Below, one piece after another: positions 9,287 through 18,282 of a stretch of DNA of 64,000 nucleotides (positions within the stretch are counted from its first letter, which is position 1; every line of letters starts with the position of its first letter). This stretch comes from Acidimicrobiales bacterium (GTDB lineage: Bacteria > Actinomycetota > Acidimicrobiia > Acidimicrobiales > MedAcidi-G1). The notes beneath the pieces were generated by a model. The model was given only the letters and a program-made list of their open reading frames with translations. It had not been told where the DNA came from and ran no database searches. A program made the translations under genes and the position numbers. The stretch covers positions 62,001 to 126,000 of the forward strand of contig JASLKK010000008.1 of the NCBI GenBank assembly GCA_030747595.1. The letters are read 5' to 3'.

Positions 9287-10285
9287 GTGTCTGAACCCGT
9301 ATCTGGACCCATATCTGGACAGGTCCCATCCCACCGCGAGGTCGTGATCATCGGATCCGGGCCCGCTGGCCTGACCGCGGCCATTTACGCAGCCAGAGCC
9401 GACCTTGCTCCCCTGGTCATCGAAGGCGAACCTTCGTCGAACAGCGACCAACCCGGTGGTCAGTTGATGCTCACTACCGAGGTCGAGAACTTTCCCGGCT
9501 TCCCAGAAGGGGTGATGGGCCCCCAACTCATGGGCGACATGCGGGCCCAAGCCGCCCGGTTCGGTGCCGAGATCGTGACGGCCAAGGTTTCCCGGGTCGA
9601 CTTTGCCGAACGGCCGTTCCGAATCTGGATCGGTGATCCCGACGCTGATGAACCCACTCACACCGCCGATGCCGTCATCGTCTCGACCGGAGCCCGGTCG
9701 GTCATGCTGGGGCTGGAGGCCGAGCAGCGGCTGATCGGACATGGGCTCTCCACGTGTGCCACCTGTGACGGCTTCTTCTTCCGTGATCAGGAAATCGCCG
9801 TTGTCGGTGGCGGGGACTCCGCGCTGGAAGAAGCCGGATTCCTCACCAAGTTCGCCTCCAAGGTGACGCTGGTCCATCGTCGCGACGAACTACGGGCGTC
9901 AAAGATCATGCAGCAGCGAGCCCTAGACAATCCCAAAATCGAGTTTTCCTGGAACTCCACGGTCGACGACGTCCTTGGAGAGTCCAAGGTCGAGGGCCTG
10001 GCCCTACGGGACACGGTGACCGACGAGAAGCGCGTGCTACCGGTGACCGGTGTGTTCATTGCCATTGGCCACCGCCCCAATACCGACCTGTTCAACGGGA
10101 TTCTGGATATGGACGAGGCGGGCTACCTGGTGACCGGGGCGGACCGTTCGACCACCAACGTGGATGGCGTGTTCGCCTGTGGTGACGTCCAGGACCACAC
10201 CTACCGGCAGGCCATCACCGCTGCAGCCTCGGGATGCATGGCCGCCATCGATGCCGAGCGTTGGCTGGAGAGCCGAACCGACTGA
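9287..10285 (+). CDS. trxB: Thioredoxin reductase
   Basis: An FAD/NADPH enzyme that reduces thioredoxin. Visible are the FAD-binding GSGPAGLTAAIYAAR motif (residues 23-37), the redox-active CATC pair (Cys157/Cys160) in STCATCDGF, the NADPH motif VVGGGDSALEEA, and the C-terminal FAD contact GVFACGDVQD. The 332-residue length is normal with a short extra N-terminal tail. The GTG at 9287 is the supported start. It is followed by trxA after 117 bases, the classic actinobacterial trxB-trxA pair next to cwlM and parB. Confidence 0.96.
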   Translation: MSEPVSGPISGQVPSHREVVIIGSGPAGLTAAIYAARADLAPLVIEGEPSSNSDQPGGQLMLTTEVENFPGFPEGVMGPQLMGDMRAQAARFGAEIVTAKVSRVDFAERPFRIWIGDPDADEPTHTADAVIVSTGARSVMLGLEAEQRLIGHGLSTCATCDGFFFRDQEIAVVGGGDSALEEAGFLTKFASKVTLVHRRDELRASKIMQQRALDNPKIEFSWNSTVDDVLGESKVEGLALRDTVTDEKRVLPVTGVFIAIGHRPNTDLFNGILDMDEAGYLVTGADRSTTNVDGVFACGDVQDHTYRQAITAAASGCMAAIDAERWLESRTD

Positions 10286-10402
10286 TCACCCCTCGACGGC
10301 CTACGCTCCTCGAGAAACCTCTCCTTGACCGTCATCGATCGACGACCTATGGCAGAGGCAACGACCAACTTGTCCTCCGGGACCCGAGGGAAGCGAGACC
10401 CC

Positions 10403-10729
10403 ATGGCCGGCGCCATCACCAACCTGTCAGAAACCACGTTCGACGAGGCGATTGGCTCCGCCACCGAACCGGTGCTGGTCGACTTCTGGGCTGAGTGGTG
10501 CGGCCCATGCAAGACGATCGCCCCCATCCTGGAGGAGATCGCCACCGAACAGAGCAACTCGATCCGGATCGCCAAGGTAAACGTCGACGAAGCACCGGAT
10601 CTGGCTCGACGCTTCGAGGTGATGAGTATCCCGACGCTGATCCTGTTCGCTGATGGTCAGCCGACCACTCGGATCGTGGGAGCCAAGGGCAAGCCACAAC
10701 TGCTCGAGGAACTGGCCCCCCACCTCTAG
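10403..10729 (+). CDS. trxA: Thioredoxin
   Basis: A small cytoplasmic dithiol carrier. The active site WCGPC is at residues 32-36, the fold motif VDFWAEWCGPCK is intact, and the cis-Pro loop reads MSIPTLILF. I start it at the ATG 10403 (MAGAITNLSE), giving 108 residues, the usual length. The frame is open upstream to 10325, but those 26 residues are not family-like. It is reduced by the product of the preceding trxB. Confidence 0.95.
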   Translation: MAGAITNLSETTFDEAIGSATEPVLVDFWAEWCGPCKTIAPILEEIATEQSNSIRIAKVNVDEAPDLARRFEVMSIPTLILFADGQPTTRIVGAKGKPQLLEELAPHL

Positions 10730-10787
10730 GTCTCGACTCGGCGCACAGACCACCGGCTGCAACCGACCACGGAGACCGGTCCCGACC

Positions 10788-11789
10788 GTGACCGGATCAG
10801 ACGATCCGACGATCCACGACCTTCACCGCCGTCTAGCCGACGTCGGTCATCCCGTCGATCACCACGAGGTGGTCGACGGCTCATTCGGACCCGACACCAC
10901 TAGGGCACTGCTGGCCTTCCAGGCCGAGCGGGGCCTCGACGAACACGGAACGGTCGACGACGCTACGCATGCCGCCCTCGTCGAGGCCGGCCACCGCCTC
11001 GGTGACCGCCACCTCTACCTCCACACTCCAATGTTCCGAGGCGATGACGTCGCTGACCTGCAATTACGCCTCGGAAGCCTAGGTTTCGACGCTGGCCGGA
11101 TCGACGGCATTCTCGGACCGGACACCACGTCAGCAGTGTCTGATTTCCAACGGAACATCGGCCTCGCCGCGGACGGAATCGCCGGGCCGCTTACCGTGGA
11201 CGGACTCCGACGCCTTCTAGGACGGACCGCAGGGCGACAACCAGTGGCCCAGGTGCGGGAGCTGGACCGTCTCCGTCGAAGTCGACCCGATCTTGTCGAC
11301 CAACGAATCGCCATTGGTGAATTTGGTGGAACCGCCGCTCTGGCCGGGGCACTGACCCGCATCCTTCGGGCCCGTGGCGCCCATGTTCTGGAGTTGGATC
11401 AGCCCGACGCGGCCCTACAAGCGGAAACTGCCAACGAATTTGACGCCGGAACCTACATTGGCCTCCGCCTTGAGAATCATTCCCAATGCAGAACAGACTA
11501 CTTTTCCACAGCCGGATTCCATTCCGAGGGGGGCCTCCGCCTGGCGCATCGTTGTGCCGATGCACTGGACCGGGCGCTACGGATCCATCTAGAGGCAGCT
11601 ACCGATGAGATCGTGAGCACCACCTGTACGGGTCGACGACTACCAATCCTCCGTCAGACGCGGATGCCAGCCGTACTCTGCACCCTCGCACCCGCGTCCA
11701 CCATCGTCCTCGCCACCGCGGAGATCGCCGACTGTCTGGCTTCAGCCGTTACCGACTGGCTGGCTGATCCAACCGCGGGTCCTGTCTAA
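10788..11789 (+). CDS. cwlM: CwlM-like peptidoglycan-binding pseudo-amidase
   Basis: The position between trxA and parB is that of mycobacterial cwlM, an amidase-fold protein that stimulates MurA rather than cutting cell wall. Two peptidoglycan-binding repeats are visible (about residues 4-70 and 77-145, each with FGPDT or LGPDT and LLAFQAERGL / VSDFQRNIGL). An amidase_3-like domain follows from about residue 165. Zn-binding positions look lost: the strand that normally reads DPGHGG is IAIGEFGG, and the SLHAN-type motif is GLRLENH. There is no signal peptide. The GTG at 10788 is chosen because longer frames run into trxA. Confidence 0.8.
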   Translation: MTGSDDPTIHDLHRRLADVGHPVDHHEVVDGSFGPDTTRALLAFQAERGLDEHGTVDDATHAALVEAGHRLGDRHLYLHTPMFRGDDVADLQLRLGSLGFDAGRIDGILGPDTTSAVSDFQRNIGLAADGIAGPLTVDGLRRLLGRTAGRQPVAQVRELDRLRRSRPDLVDQRIAIGEFGGTAALAGALTRILRARGAHVLELDQPDAALQAETANEFDAGTYIGLRLENHSQCRTDYFSTAGFHSEGGLRLAHRCADALDRALRIHLEAATDEIVSTTCTGRRLPILRQTRMPAVLCTLAPASTIVLATAEIADCLASAVTDWLADPTAGPV

Positions 11790-11822
11790 TCCCATCCACC
11801 GGCTGCTAGATGTCAGTGCAGG

Positions 11823-12803
11823 TCAGCCACCCAAAAGCTCGAACAAGCGCTGTAAGTCATCCCGATCGGCATACTCGACAACTATCCGGCCCTTGCGACC
11901 CCGCGTAACCACCCGAACCTTGGTATCGAACCGGTCTCCGAGGATCCGTTCGACCTCCAGGAGTGCCGCATCAGGCGTAGGTACTGGATACGCGGTCGAA
12001 TCCACAACCGGCTCTTCGACCTTGTCGAGGGCCCGAACCAGATCCTCAACCTGACGAACCGAGAGACCGTCGTCGACCACTCGAGAGGCCAGACGCTCCA
12101 AGAGGTGATGGTCAACCAGCCCAGCCAGGGTTCGAGCGTGCCCAGCAGTGAGGAGACCCTCCATGATCATCTGCTGGACGGTGTCGGGCAGATGGAGCAA
12201 CCGAAGCGCATTGGCCACCGCAGGTCGGCTACGACCCACCCGAACCGCCACCTGGTGCTGTGTAAGCCCGAATTCGTCCATCAAACGATGGAAGGCCGAG
12301 GCCTCCTCCAGTGGATTGAGGTCATCTCGGTGGACGTTCTCGACAATGGCCTGCTCAAGGCTGTCCCGGTCACCAACATCCCGGACCAGCGCGGGTATGG
12401 CCGACAACCCGGCCCGCCGAGCCGCTCGCCAGCGACGCTCCCCAGCCACCAGTTCAAGGCCGTCCTCGGTCCGACGCACGAGAATCGGCTGGAGAACACC
12501 GATCTCCTGGATGGATAGCGTCAGTTCGGCCATCTTTTCGTCATCGAAGACGCGCCGAGGCTGGTAGCGATTTGGCTCGATGGCTGACACGGCCACCATT
12601 TCGAGATGCAGGTCATCGGCAACGCCACTTGCCTCTACGGGGACCGACGGTGCTGCGGTGGCCTCACCGGGAGCAGAAGGGGTCGCCCCCCGGGGCACCC
12701 CTTCAATCGGCGGGTCGGCCTGAGTCCCAACGGATCGGAGGCTCGTGGCCCCTCCTTCCGGAATCAGTGCGGAAAGGCCTCTTCCCAATCCACCCTTCTT
12801 CAT
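11823..12803 (-). CDS. parB: Chromosome partitioning protein ParB
   Basis: A CTP-dependent DNA clamp that loads at parS and spreads. Seen: the N-terminal ParA-stimulating peptide MKKGGLGRGLSALIP, the nuclease-like CTP-binding domain with LVAGERRWRAARRAG (about residues 115-129), ENVHRDDLNPLEEA, and the helix-turn-helix GLTQHQVAVRVGRSRPAVANALRLL (about 177-201). The C-terminal dimerisation domain follows. The length of 326 is typical. The start overlaps the parA stop by 4 bases. Its target sites lie 0.95-1.0 kb upstream at 13749 and 13820. Confidence 0.97.
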   Translation of the reverse strand: MKKGGLGRGLSALIPEGGATSLRSVGTQADPPIEGVPRGATPSAPGEATAAPSVPVEASGVADDLHLEMVAVSAIEPNRYQPRRVFDDEKMAELTLSIQEIGVLQPILVRRTEDGLELVAGERRWRAARRAGLSAIPALVRDVGDRDSLEQAIVENVHRDDLNPLEEASAFHRLMDEFGLTQHQVAVRVGRSRPAVANALRLLHLPDTVQQMIMEGLLTAGHARTLAGLVDHHLLERLASRVVDDGLSVRQVEDLVRALDKVEEPVVDSTAYPVPTPDAALLEVERILGDRFDTKVRVVTRGRKGRIVVEYADRDDLQRLFELLGG

Positions 12804-13657
12804 GCCTGGACCTCCTCTGAGCCGGCCTCCGACTCACCATTCTCATCGTTATCAATAATTTGGCCAGAAGTTGGCTTCACCGGCCCGCTGAGGACCTCAC
12901 GCGCCAATTCCCGATACGCCACGGCGCCACGACTGGTCGGGTCATACACGTTGATGGGCTGGCCAAAAGACGGCGCCTCGGACAACCGGACCGATCGGGG
13001 AATTATCTGCCGACATACCTTGGTGCCGAAGAAGGTTCGAACTTCGTCCGCCACCTGTTCGGAGAGTTTGGTCCGTGCGTCGTACATCACCAGCGCAATG
13101 GTCGACACCTCAAGATCAGGATTGAGGTTCGCCTTGACCAGGTCCACGTTGCCGATGAGCTGTCCTAAACCCTCGAGGGCATAGTACTCACACTGAATTG
13201 GTACCAGAACTTCACGAGCGGCTACTAGGGCGTTGATCGTCAAGAGACCTAGCGCCGGTGGACAGTCGATCAAGACGATGTCGTAGTCGTCGACGATCTC
13301 CGCAAGCGCCCGTTCCAGCCGGTACTCCCGACTGAATGCCGCCACCAGCTCGATTTCCGCCCCAGCGAGGGCCAGGCTGGAGGGGAGTAGGTCGAGGTTG
13401 GGGGTATCAGTCGAACAACGCAAGTCAGCCGCCGACGCTTGTTGCAAGAGCACGTCATAGATCGACTGCTCGAGATCCCGAGAAGGCACGCCGACACCTG
13501 TGGTGGCGTTCGCCTGAGGATCCAGGTCGACTATCAGTACCTTTCTGCCCTCCTCAGCCATTGACGCACCGAGGTTGATGGTCGTCGTGGTCTTTCCGAC
13601 CCCACCCTTCTGGTTTGCGACGGCGATGATGCGTGGGCGATGGGTTTCTTGAGACAT
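12800..13657 (-). CDS. parA: Chromosome partitioning ATPase ParA
   Basis: A Walker-type ATPase that moves ParB-parS complexes over the nucleoid. The deviant Walker A (QKGGVGKTT) is at residues 15-23, Walker A' reads VLIVDLDPQANATTGVG, and Walker B reads DIVLIDCPPALGLLT. I choose the ATG at 13657 (MSQETHRPRIIAVANQ), with an ATG at 13666 as alternative. The open frame continues upstream through a parS site, but that part (starting FHVKH) is a by-product of the palindrome. The length of 285 is normal. Confidence 0.95.
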   Translation of the reverse strand: MSQETHRPRIIAVANQKGGVGKTTTTINLGASMAEEGRKVLIVDLDPQANATTGVGVPSRDLEQSIYDVLLQQASAADLRCSTDTPNLDLLPSSLALAGAEIELVAAFSREYRLERALAEIVDDYDIVLIDCPPALGLLTINALVAAREVLVPIQCEYYALEGLGQLIGNVDLVKANLNPDLEVSTIALVMYDARTKLSEQVADEVRTFFGTKVCRQIIPRSVRLSEAPSFGQPINVYDPTSRGAVAYRELAREVLSGPVKPTSGQIIDNDENGESEAGSEEVQA

Positions 13658-13748
13658 CCCGGGCATCATGGCCAGAACGGTGGGAAAAGACAAGGACCTT
13701 GTGGAAAGCCCCGTTCTAGAACGAGTTTTCGTGCCGCAACCGTCCGAA

Positions 13749-13764
13749 TGTTTCACGTGAAACA
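13749..13764. promoter_or_regulatory. parS: parS site 1
   Basis: A perfect 16-base palindrome TGTTTCACGTGAAACA, the universal parS consensus bound by ParB. It is between parA and rsmG. Confidence 0.97.
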
Positions 13765-13819
13765 ACTGTTCCCCGGTGGGCTGGGGAATGTCGACCCAAG
13801 CAACCTGCTTACTCCGAAA

Positions 13820-13835
13820 TGTTTCACGTGAAACA
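13820..13835. promoter_or_regulatory. parS: parS site 2
   Basis: A second perfect TGTTTCACGTGAAACA, 71 bases from the first, which favours cooperative ParB loading near the origin. It sits 20 bases beyond the rsmG stop. Confidence 0.97.
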
Positions 13836-13854
13836 TCCCTCGTCTAGGTGGCTC

Positions 13855-14511
13855 TCAGAACAGGGGATCCGCCATCTGCCGGGCGAAGCGCCGAGGAAAA
13901 CGATCTGGACAAGCCCCGATTCGGACCATGGCCCGGTAACCCGCTGGTCCAGCCGCCTGATCGCTGATCCAGCCTCCGAGATCCTCCAATCCGAGCTTGG
14001 ACAACCCCTCAGCCGGCCATCGACGTGCCTCAGCGCTCCCGCCAGTGATCCCTGGAGGCTCACTGACCACCAATACTCCCTGTTCAGCCAGGAGAGGGGC
14101 CGCACATTCCGCTGTGGACCCGGGAGGAGCAAACCCTCGGGCAGTCACCAGGGACACCGCACCTCGAAGCTCGCCACTGGCGATATCAACGGCATCGGCC
14201 AACAGCACGTCCACTCGATCCTCCAGTCCAAGCTGGCGAACCGCCCATCGGAGAAAGGTTGCACGACGATCTCCCCGGTCAACCAGAATCCACCGCCAGG
14301 GCGTAAGCGTGGCCAGAACCAGCCCGGGCACGCCACCCCCTGTTCCGAGGTCCACAGCGAGCTCGCTGTCTCCCATTTCTGGAATCGAAAGGCCGTCACC
14401 TTCCCGGACCACTAGACCACCATCCAGAAAACCCAAGAAGCCCGCGCTGTGCGCGGGCCCCTCGGACGCCGCCGATGAAGTGAGATACCCCTCGGCGACT
14501 GCCTCGTCCAA
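13855..14511 (-). CDS. rsmG: 16S rRNA (guanine-527-N7) methyltransferase RsmG
   Basis: An S-adenosylmethionine enzyme that modifies G527 of 16S rRNA; loss of RsmG gives low-level streptomycin resistance in other bacteria. The SAM motif VDLGTGGGVPGLVLA is at about residues 53-67, followed by the WILVDRGDRRATFLRWA strand-helix and SLVTARGFAPP. The 218-residue length is normal. Translation appears to start at TTG 14511, since no ATG or GTG lies between the khpB stop and this codon; the start is tentative. It lies between khpB and parA as in most actinobacteria. Confidence 0.92.
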   Translation of the reverse strand: MDEAVAEGYLTSSAASEGPAHSAGFLGFLDGGLVVREGDGLSIPEMGDSELAVDLGTGGGVPGLVLATLTPWRWILVDRGDRRATFLRWAVRQLGLEDRVDVLLADAVDIASGELRGAVSLVTARGFAPPGSTAECAAPLLAEQGVLVVSEPPGITGGSAEARRWPAEGLSKLGLEDLGGWISDQAAGPAGYRAMVRIGACPDRFPRRFARQMADPLF

Positions 14512-14540
14512 GACCTGGTCGAGGCTTTTCTCGACGATGG

Positions 14541-15626
14541 TTAGCCGTCGATCAGCGAGATCACCACTCGCCGATCAGCGTCACTGCCCTCAGAGAAGGT
14601 GGCGAGGCCATCGATCTCTCCCACGGTGTCATGCACGACCTTGCGATCCGCTGCTCCCATGGGCTCCAGCGCCCGGGGACGACCGTCATCAAGCACAGCC
14701 TCGCCCTGGTTCCGAGCGAAGTCCGCCAGGAAGGTCCGACGACGCTCGCGGTACCCGCCGATGTCGACAGTCAGAGACCCATCCGCCTGACCATCGGAAC
14801 TCCTCTGTACGAGGGTCCGTGACAGTTCGGTGATGGCACGTACCGTTTCGCCTCGCTGGCCAATGGCCAGACCAAGGTTCAGGCCCTGAGCCTCGACGGT
14901 GAGGCGATCCTCTTCGATTCGGCTGGCCACCCGAGCCTCGAGGCCCATCCGGTCCAGGAGTCCCTGGACGAACTCTTCAGTGATTCGTGCCTGCGTCTGC
15001 AGATCCATGGACTCCACGTCAGTCCTCTCCCGGTCGCTTCCACGACCGTTTCCATCGGTCGACGACTTCGCCGACTCTCCATTCCGACCTCGACGATCGG
15101 CATTCCTCTCACTACCCCGGTCCCGTCCACGTCCAGAATCGCCCACAGGCTCCCGTGACGCACGCTTTTCCGAAGTTACTGACTCCTGCTGCGAGTGGCC
15201 TTGCCCATCGCCACGACCCTCGCCCCCCCTGCGGCGACGATTGCCGCCACGAGAACCCTCGCCCTGACGCTCGTCATCACGATCCTGCCGACGATCACCA
15301 CCCTGGGTGGTACTCCGGATCCGATCCTGATCCCCGCCCTTGGACTGGCCATTCTGTCGCCCGCTGCCCTTGCCAGAACCGCCACGACCCCGACCGCCGC
15401 TGCGGTCATTTCGCCGATTCCGATCACGTCGCTCCACCTTGGGACGGGGGCTGGTCGGCCGAACACGAGCCCGGAGACGGGCCTCGGTCTTCTTCAAACC
15501 AAACATCGACCGAGAGGCCTCGACCAGCACCTCCACCTCGAGTTCATCTTCAGCTACACCGAGCCGATCCAAGGCTCGTTCCTTTGCTTCATCTAGTGAG
15601 ATACCGGTGGTTTCAATCCACTCCAT
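14541..15626 (-). CDS. khpB: KhpB/Jag RNA-binding protein with a long RG/D-rich linker
   Basis: KhpB (Jag) binds RNA and is linked to envelope growth. Three parts are clear: a Jag-N domain (MEWIETTGISLDEAKERAL to about residue 57), a KH domain containing LAIGQRGETVRAI near residue 250, and a C-terminal R3H domain (RRRTFLADFARNQGEAVL, ALEPMGAADRKVVHD). Between Jag-N and KH lie about 140 residues dominated by Arg, Gly, Asp and Ser. This is far longer than in many homologues and likely disordered and RNA-binding. It lies 3 bases after yidC in the yidD-yidC-khpB-rsmG order. Confidence 0.92.
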   Translation of the reverse strand: MEWIETTGISLDEAKERALDRLGVAEDELEVEVLVEASRSMFGLKKTEARLRARVRPTSPRPKVERRDRNRRNDRSGGRGRGGSGKGSGRQNGQSKGGDQDRIRSTTQGGDRRQDRDDERQGEGSRGGNRRRRGGEGRGDGQGHSQQESVTSEKRASREPVGDSGRGRDRGSERNADRRGRNGESAKSSTDGNGRGSDRERTDVESMDLQTQARITEEFVQGLLDRMGLEARVASRIEEDRLTVEAQGLNLGLAIGQRGETVRAITELSRTLVQRSSDGQADGSLTVDIGGYRERRRTFLADFARNQGEAVLDDGRPRALEPMGAADRKVVHDTVGEIDGLATFSEGSDADRRVVISLIDG

Positions 15627-15629
15627 GGC

Positions 15630-16886
15630 TCACTTCCTCCTTTTCTTGTTCTTGGCACTGCGCGCACGGGCTGTTCCGGGAGGAGTCGTCCGACCCCCAC
15701 CAGACCGCCCGGCCGGCGGCCTCTTGTCGGTTGTTTTGATGTCATCAGACGCATCGCTGCGTCCGCGACGACTCGCCTTCTTCTTCGCCGGGGAAGTCGA
15801 GGACCTGGATTTCCGAGCACGCTTCTTGCTTGAACGGGAATCATCCTCAGAGGACACTCCATCGTCGATCTTTTGAGAACTATTCTCAACCTTGCCGGCT
15901 GTCGTTCGTCCTGATCGAACAGAACCGCTGGTCGAGGGCCTATCTTCAGGCTTTCCACCTGTACTTTTCCCGGGCTTGCCGCCGGTCTTGGCACCAGATT
16001 TGGCACTGCCGGACTTACCGCCACCGGACTTCTTGGTCGATTCAGTACTGGTCGGAACCACAACCTCTGGATGATCCCGCCCAGGTCCGTACAACGTCTG
16101 GGTGATGTAGGCCTGCTGGGCGATCCGGTACAGGTTGGAGACCACAAAGTACATGACCAACGCAGCATCCAAGTTGAACGAGATCACCGGCAGGAAGAAC
16201 GGCATGACCTTCATCAGCATCTGCTGCTGAGGATTCACCGTGGCATCGGGGTTCCGACCCCTGATCTGTCGCTGCTGGATCCATGAGCTGGCGAACACGA
16301 TCAGGATCAGGATCAGATAGGGGAGGGACGACGTCAAGCTCTGTGACAACGCCGTTCCCGCTGATCGGGAGAGATCGAAGCCCAGGAAGAGCATTTCGGT
16401 CTCACTAGACAGGTCGATAAAGAGATCTGAACTCGGGTCGACGTAGGCCGGATAGAAGGCCTGAGGATCGTTGGACGCCCCGGTCAATGCCGCATTTGAC
16501 CCGTTGGCCAACCGTCCGGCCACCCATCCCGCGCTGTCCCCGATGTCGGACAACCGCCTGGTCATGCCCCGCAGCACGTTGTACAGGACCATGAACACTG
16601 GCGCCTGGATCAACATGGGCAGGCAGCCACCCATCGGGTTGATGTTGTTGGCCTGGTAGAAGGCCATCATCTCCCGGTTCATGACCTCCCGGTCGCCCTT
16701 ATACCGAGTCTGGATCTTCTTCATCTCGGGCTGGAGGTGCTGCATCTTGATCATCGACCGCGTGCCCTTAAGGGTCAGAGGGGTCACGATCAGCATGACC
16801 ACGAGGGTCAGCAGGACAATGGCCAGGCCGTAGCTGGGTACGAGCCCGTAGAACCAGGACAGAACGGCGGCGATCAGGTCGAACAT
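15630..16886 (-). CDS. yidC: Membrane protein insertase YidC
   Basis: An Oxa1-family insertase of the inner membrane. Residues 1-270 carry the core: [20 protein letters not shown], the cytoplasmic coiled hairpin ([20 protein letters not shown]), [20 protein letters not shown], and later helices ending [17 protein letters not shown]. The conserved Arg of the hydrophilic groove is in [11 protein letters not shown]. The final 140 or so residues form a Lys/Ser/Gly-rich basic tail, consistent with ribosome binding. The gene overlaps the end of yidD by 13 bases. Confidence 0.96.
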   Translation of the reverse strand: MFDLIAAVLSWFYGLVPSYGLAIVLLTLVVMLIVTPLTLKGTRSMIKMQHLQPEMKKIQTRYKGDREVMNREMMAFYQANNINPMGGCLPMLIQAPVFMVLYNVLRGMTRRLSDIGDSAGWVAGRLANGSNAALTGASNDPQAFYPAYVDPSSDLFIDLSSETEMLFLGFDLSRSAGTALSQSLTSSLPYLILILIVFASSWIQQRQIRGRNPDATVNPQQQMLMKVMPFFLPVISFNLDAALVMYFVVSNLYRIAQQAYITQTLYGPGRDHPEVVVPTSTESTKKSGGGKSGSAKSGAKTGGKPGKSTGGKPEDRPSTSGSVRSGRTTAGKVENSSQKIDDGVSSEDDSRSSKKRARKSRSSTSPAKKKASRRGRSDASDDIKTTDKRPPAGRSGGGRTTPPGTARARSAKNKKRRK

Positions 16887-17164
16887 GTGGATCCTCGGGA
16901 ACCATGAAACGGATGGGGACGGTCAGATGGCCCGGGCACGGGATCCAAGCCCGTACCACCCCACGGATGGCACCGGCAGAGGCGCCCGACGGTCAACACG
17001 GAACCACGAATCGCCCCATGGCTCTCGAGGGCGTCCAAGGCGTAGTTCGAACAGGTCGGGACAAATCGACAGGGAGTGGGACGACCATCCACGACGCGCT
17101 GGTAGCCACGTACCGCAGATCGCAAAATTCGGGTAAGAACACCGAAGTCAGAGGATGTTTTCAT
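16874..17164 (-). CDS. yidD: Membrane protein insertion efficiency factor YidD
   Basis: A small protein that aids YidC-dependent insertion. The family signature is complete: [26 protein letters not shown] split around the [18 protein letters not shown] block, then [17 protein letters not shown]. The 96 residues match the usual size. The end overlaps the yidC start by 13 bases, so the pair is translationally coupled. It follows rnpA after 35 bases. Confidence 0.95.
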   Translation of the reverse strand: MKTSSDFGVLTRILRSAVRGYQRVVDGRPTPCRFVPTCSNYALDALESHGAIRGSVLTVGRLCRCHPWGGTGLDPVPGPSDRPHPFHGSRGSTCST

Positions 17165-17199
17165 AGATAGGTTCCGTCAAGTACGTACACGTCGGAGCG

Positions 17200-17544
17200 T
17201 TAGCCTTCGGTTAGTGCGTCGATCGCACCCGTCAGATATCGCTGGAGCTCGTCGTAGGACGAGTCCGCAGCACCAGGTGACACCCGAACCAGGTAGTCGC
17301 CGACCGGTACACCCTGTGGGCGCCGGTCGAGGTCCACCACTATCGCCCTGAGGCGACGGCGGATCCGGTTCCGGACGACCGCCGGCCCGACGGTCCGAGG
17401 AATGGCGTAGGCCACCCTCGGTCCCGGGCCGTCCATCTGGTCTCCGCTGGCTCGAAAGCCGATTCGCAATGGTCCACGGCGAACCGTGCGACCATTGCGA
17501 CGGAGTAGACGAAAGTCGTCCCGTCGACGCAGCCGGCCGATCAA
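17200..17544 (-). CDS. rnpA: RNase P protein component
   Basis: The protein subunit of RNase P, which matures tRNA 5' ends. Motifs: [16 protein letters not shown] at the N-terminus, [25 protein letters not shown] (the RNR signature) in the middle, and [10 protein letters not shown] near the end. I start it at TTG 17544, whose last three bases overlap the rpmH stop (TTGA), giving 114 residues, the normal size. The same frame is open further upstream across the whole of rpmH to an ATG at 17772, so an N-terminally extended form cannot be excluded. Confidence 0.9.
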   Translation of the reverse strand: MIGRLRRRDDFRLLRRNGRTVRRGPLRIGFRASGDQMDGPGPRVAYAIPRTVGPAVVRNRIRRRLRAIVVDLDRRPQGVPVGDYLVRVSPGAADSSYDELQRYLTGAIDALTEG

Positions 17545-17675
17545 GCCGACAATCGGGCGCGGCCCTTCTGGCGGCGGGCCGAAATGATGGCCCTTCCTGC
17601 GCGGGTTTGCATCCGCTTCCGGAAGCCGTGCTTCCTGGCTCGACGCCTGGTGTTGGGCTGGAACGTACGCTTCAT
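17541..17675 (-). CDS. rpmH: 50S ribosomal protein L34
   Basis: A 44-residue basic protein starting [18 protein letters not shown] and ending RARLSA, a near-perfect L34. A clear AGGAG lies 10 bases before the ATG at 17675. It is the first gene of the rpmH-rnpA-yidD-yidC-khpB-rsmG-parA-parB set, which runs away from the origin. Its stop overlaps the start of rnpA. Confidence 0.97.
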   Translation of the reverse strand: MKRTFQPNTRRRARKHGFRKRMQTRAGRAIISARRQKGRARLSA

Positions 17676-17999
17676 AAATGGTCTCCTGCTGGCATCGAAA
17701 GGGCGTCGTCAGGAAGGGGAGCGCCCAGATGCCGTCGATTACTGGAATACGGTCGGACCCCTCATCGGACAAAGACGCCAGACGAAGAACGACCGTCCAC
17801 CGTCGGTGACGGCGGGATCGGCTCGGCTGCCGATCGGACTGGACCGATGGGTCGGGACGAATCCCGCACCGATCACGTGTCTGCCCGACAGGCTACGGGC
17901 CGATTGACGGACGCGCCAACCGTGAACACCGCATCTGACGAGATCCCTGTCCCCCGTTTGAGGACCTCTAACCCCAGCACCAACAACCCCCAGCGAGAG

Positions 18000-18008
18000 T
18001 TATCCACA
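18000..18008 (+). promoter_or_regulatory. DnaA box TTATCCACA
   Basis: Exact match to the canonical high-affinity DnaA box TTATCCACA, on the plus strand, 275 bases before dnaA. Confidence 0.85.
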
Positions 18009-18256
18009 GATCCCATCAAGCCCCGACTGCCTAATTGGTCCCTGAAACCCGGAGCGGTGTCCCCATCGCGAAATCATCCAATTCCGGGCCCTGTCGCGCG
18101 AAATAGGAACTGAACAGGCGCGACGCGTGATGGGTTCTGGCCTTGCGCGAGGTCATCCACAGGCTGCTACCTTGCCTCGCCCACAGCGAGGGCGGAGTGG
18201 GCCAACGGTGGCTGTTTTCCGTTCTCTAACGACCTTTCCACAACAAATTTAACATC

Positions 18257-18265
18257 TGTGGACAA
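18257..18265 (-). promoter_or_regulatory. DnaA box TTGTCCACA
   Basis: TGTGGACAA on the plus strand is the complement of TTGTCCACA, the box favoured in high-GC actinobacteria. It is 17 bases before the dnaA start, so DnaA may regulate its own expression here. Confidence 0.8.
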
Positions 18266-18282
18266 CTTGATCGGAGAATGCA

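Larger units (their letters stand above)
17676..18282. other. oriC: Origin-proximal intergenic region (rpmH-dnaA)
   Basis: A 607-base gene-free region between divergent rpmH and dnaA. It holds a perfect DnaA box (18000-18008), a one-mismatch box TCATCCACA (18153-18161), a weak CTTTCCACA (18234-18242) and an actinobacterial-type TTGTCCACA box on the minus strand (18257-18265). An 18-base element at 18111-18128 recurs at 55607. The gene strand switch at this point marks the replication origin zone. Promoters for both genes must lie here. Confidence 0.8.

Noticed and set aside
13658-13765. Extended ParA start with FHVKH
   Set aside because: The extra codons come from a parS palindrome; the family start is at 13657.
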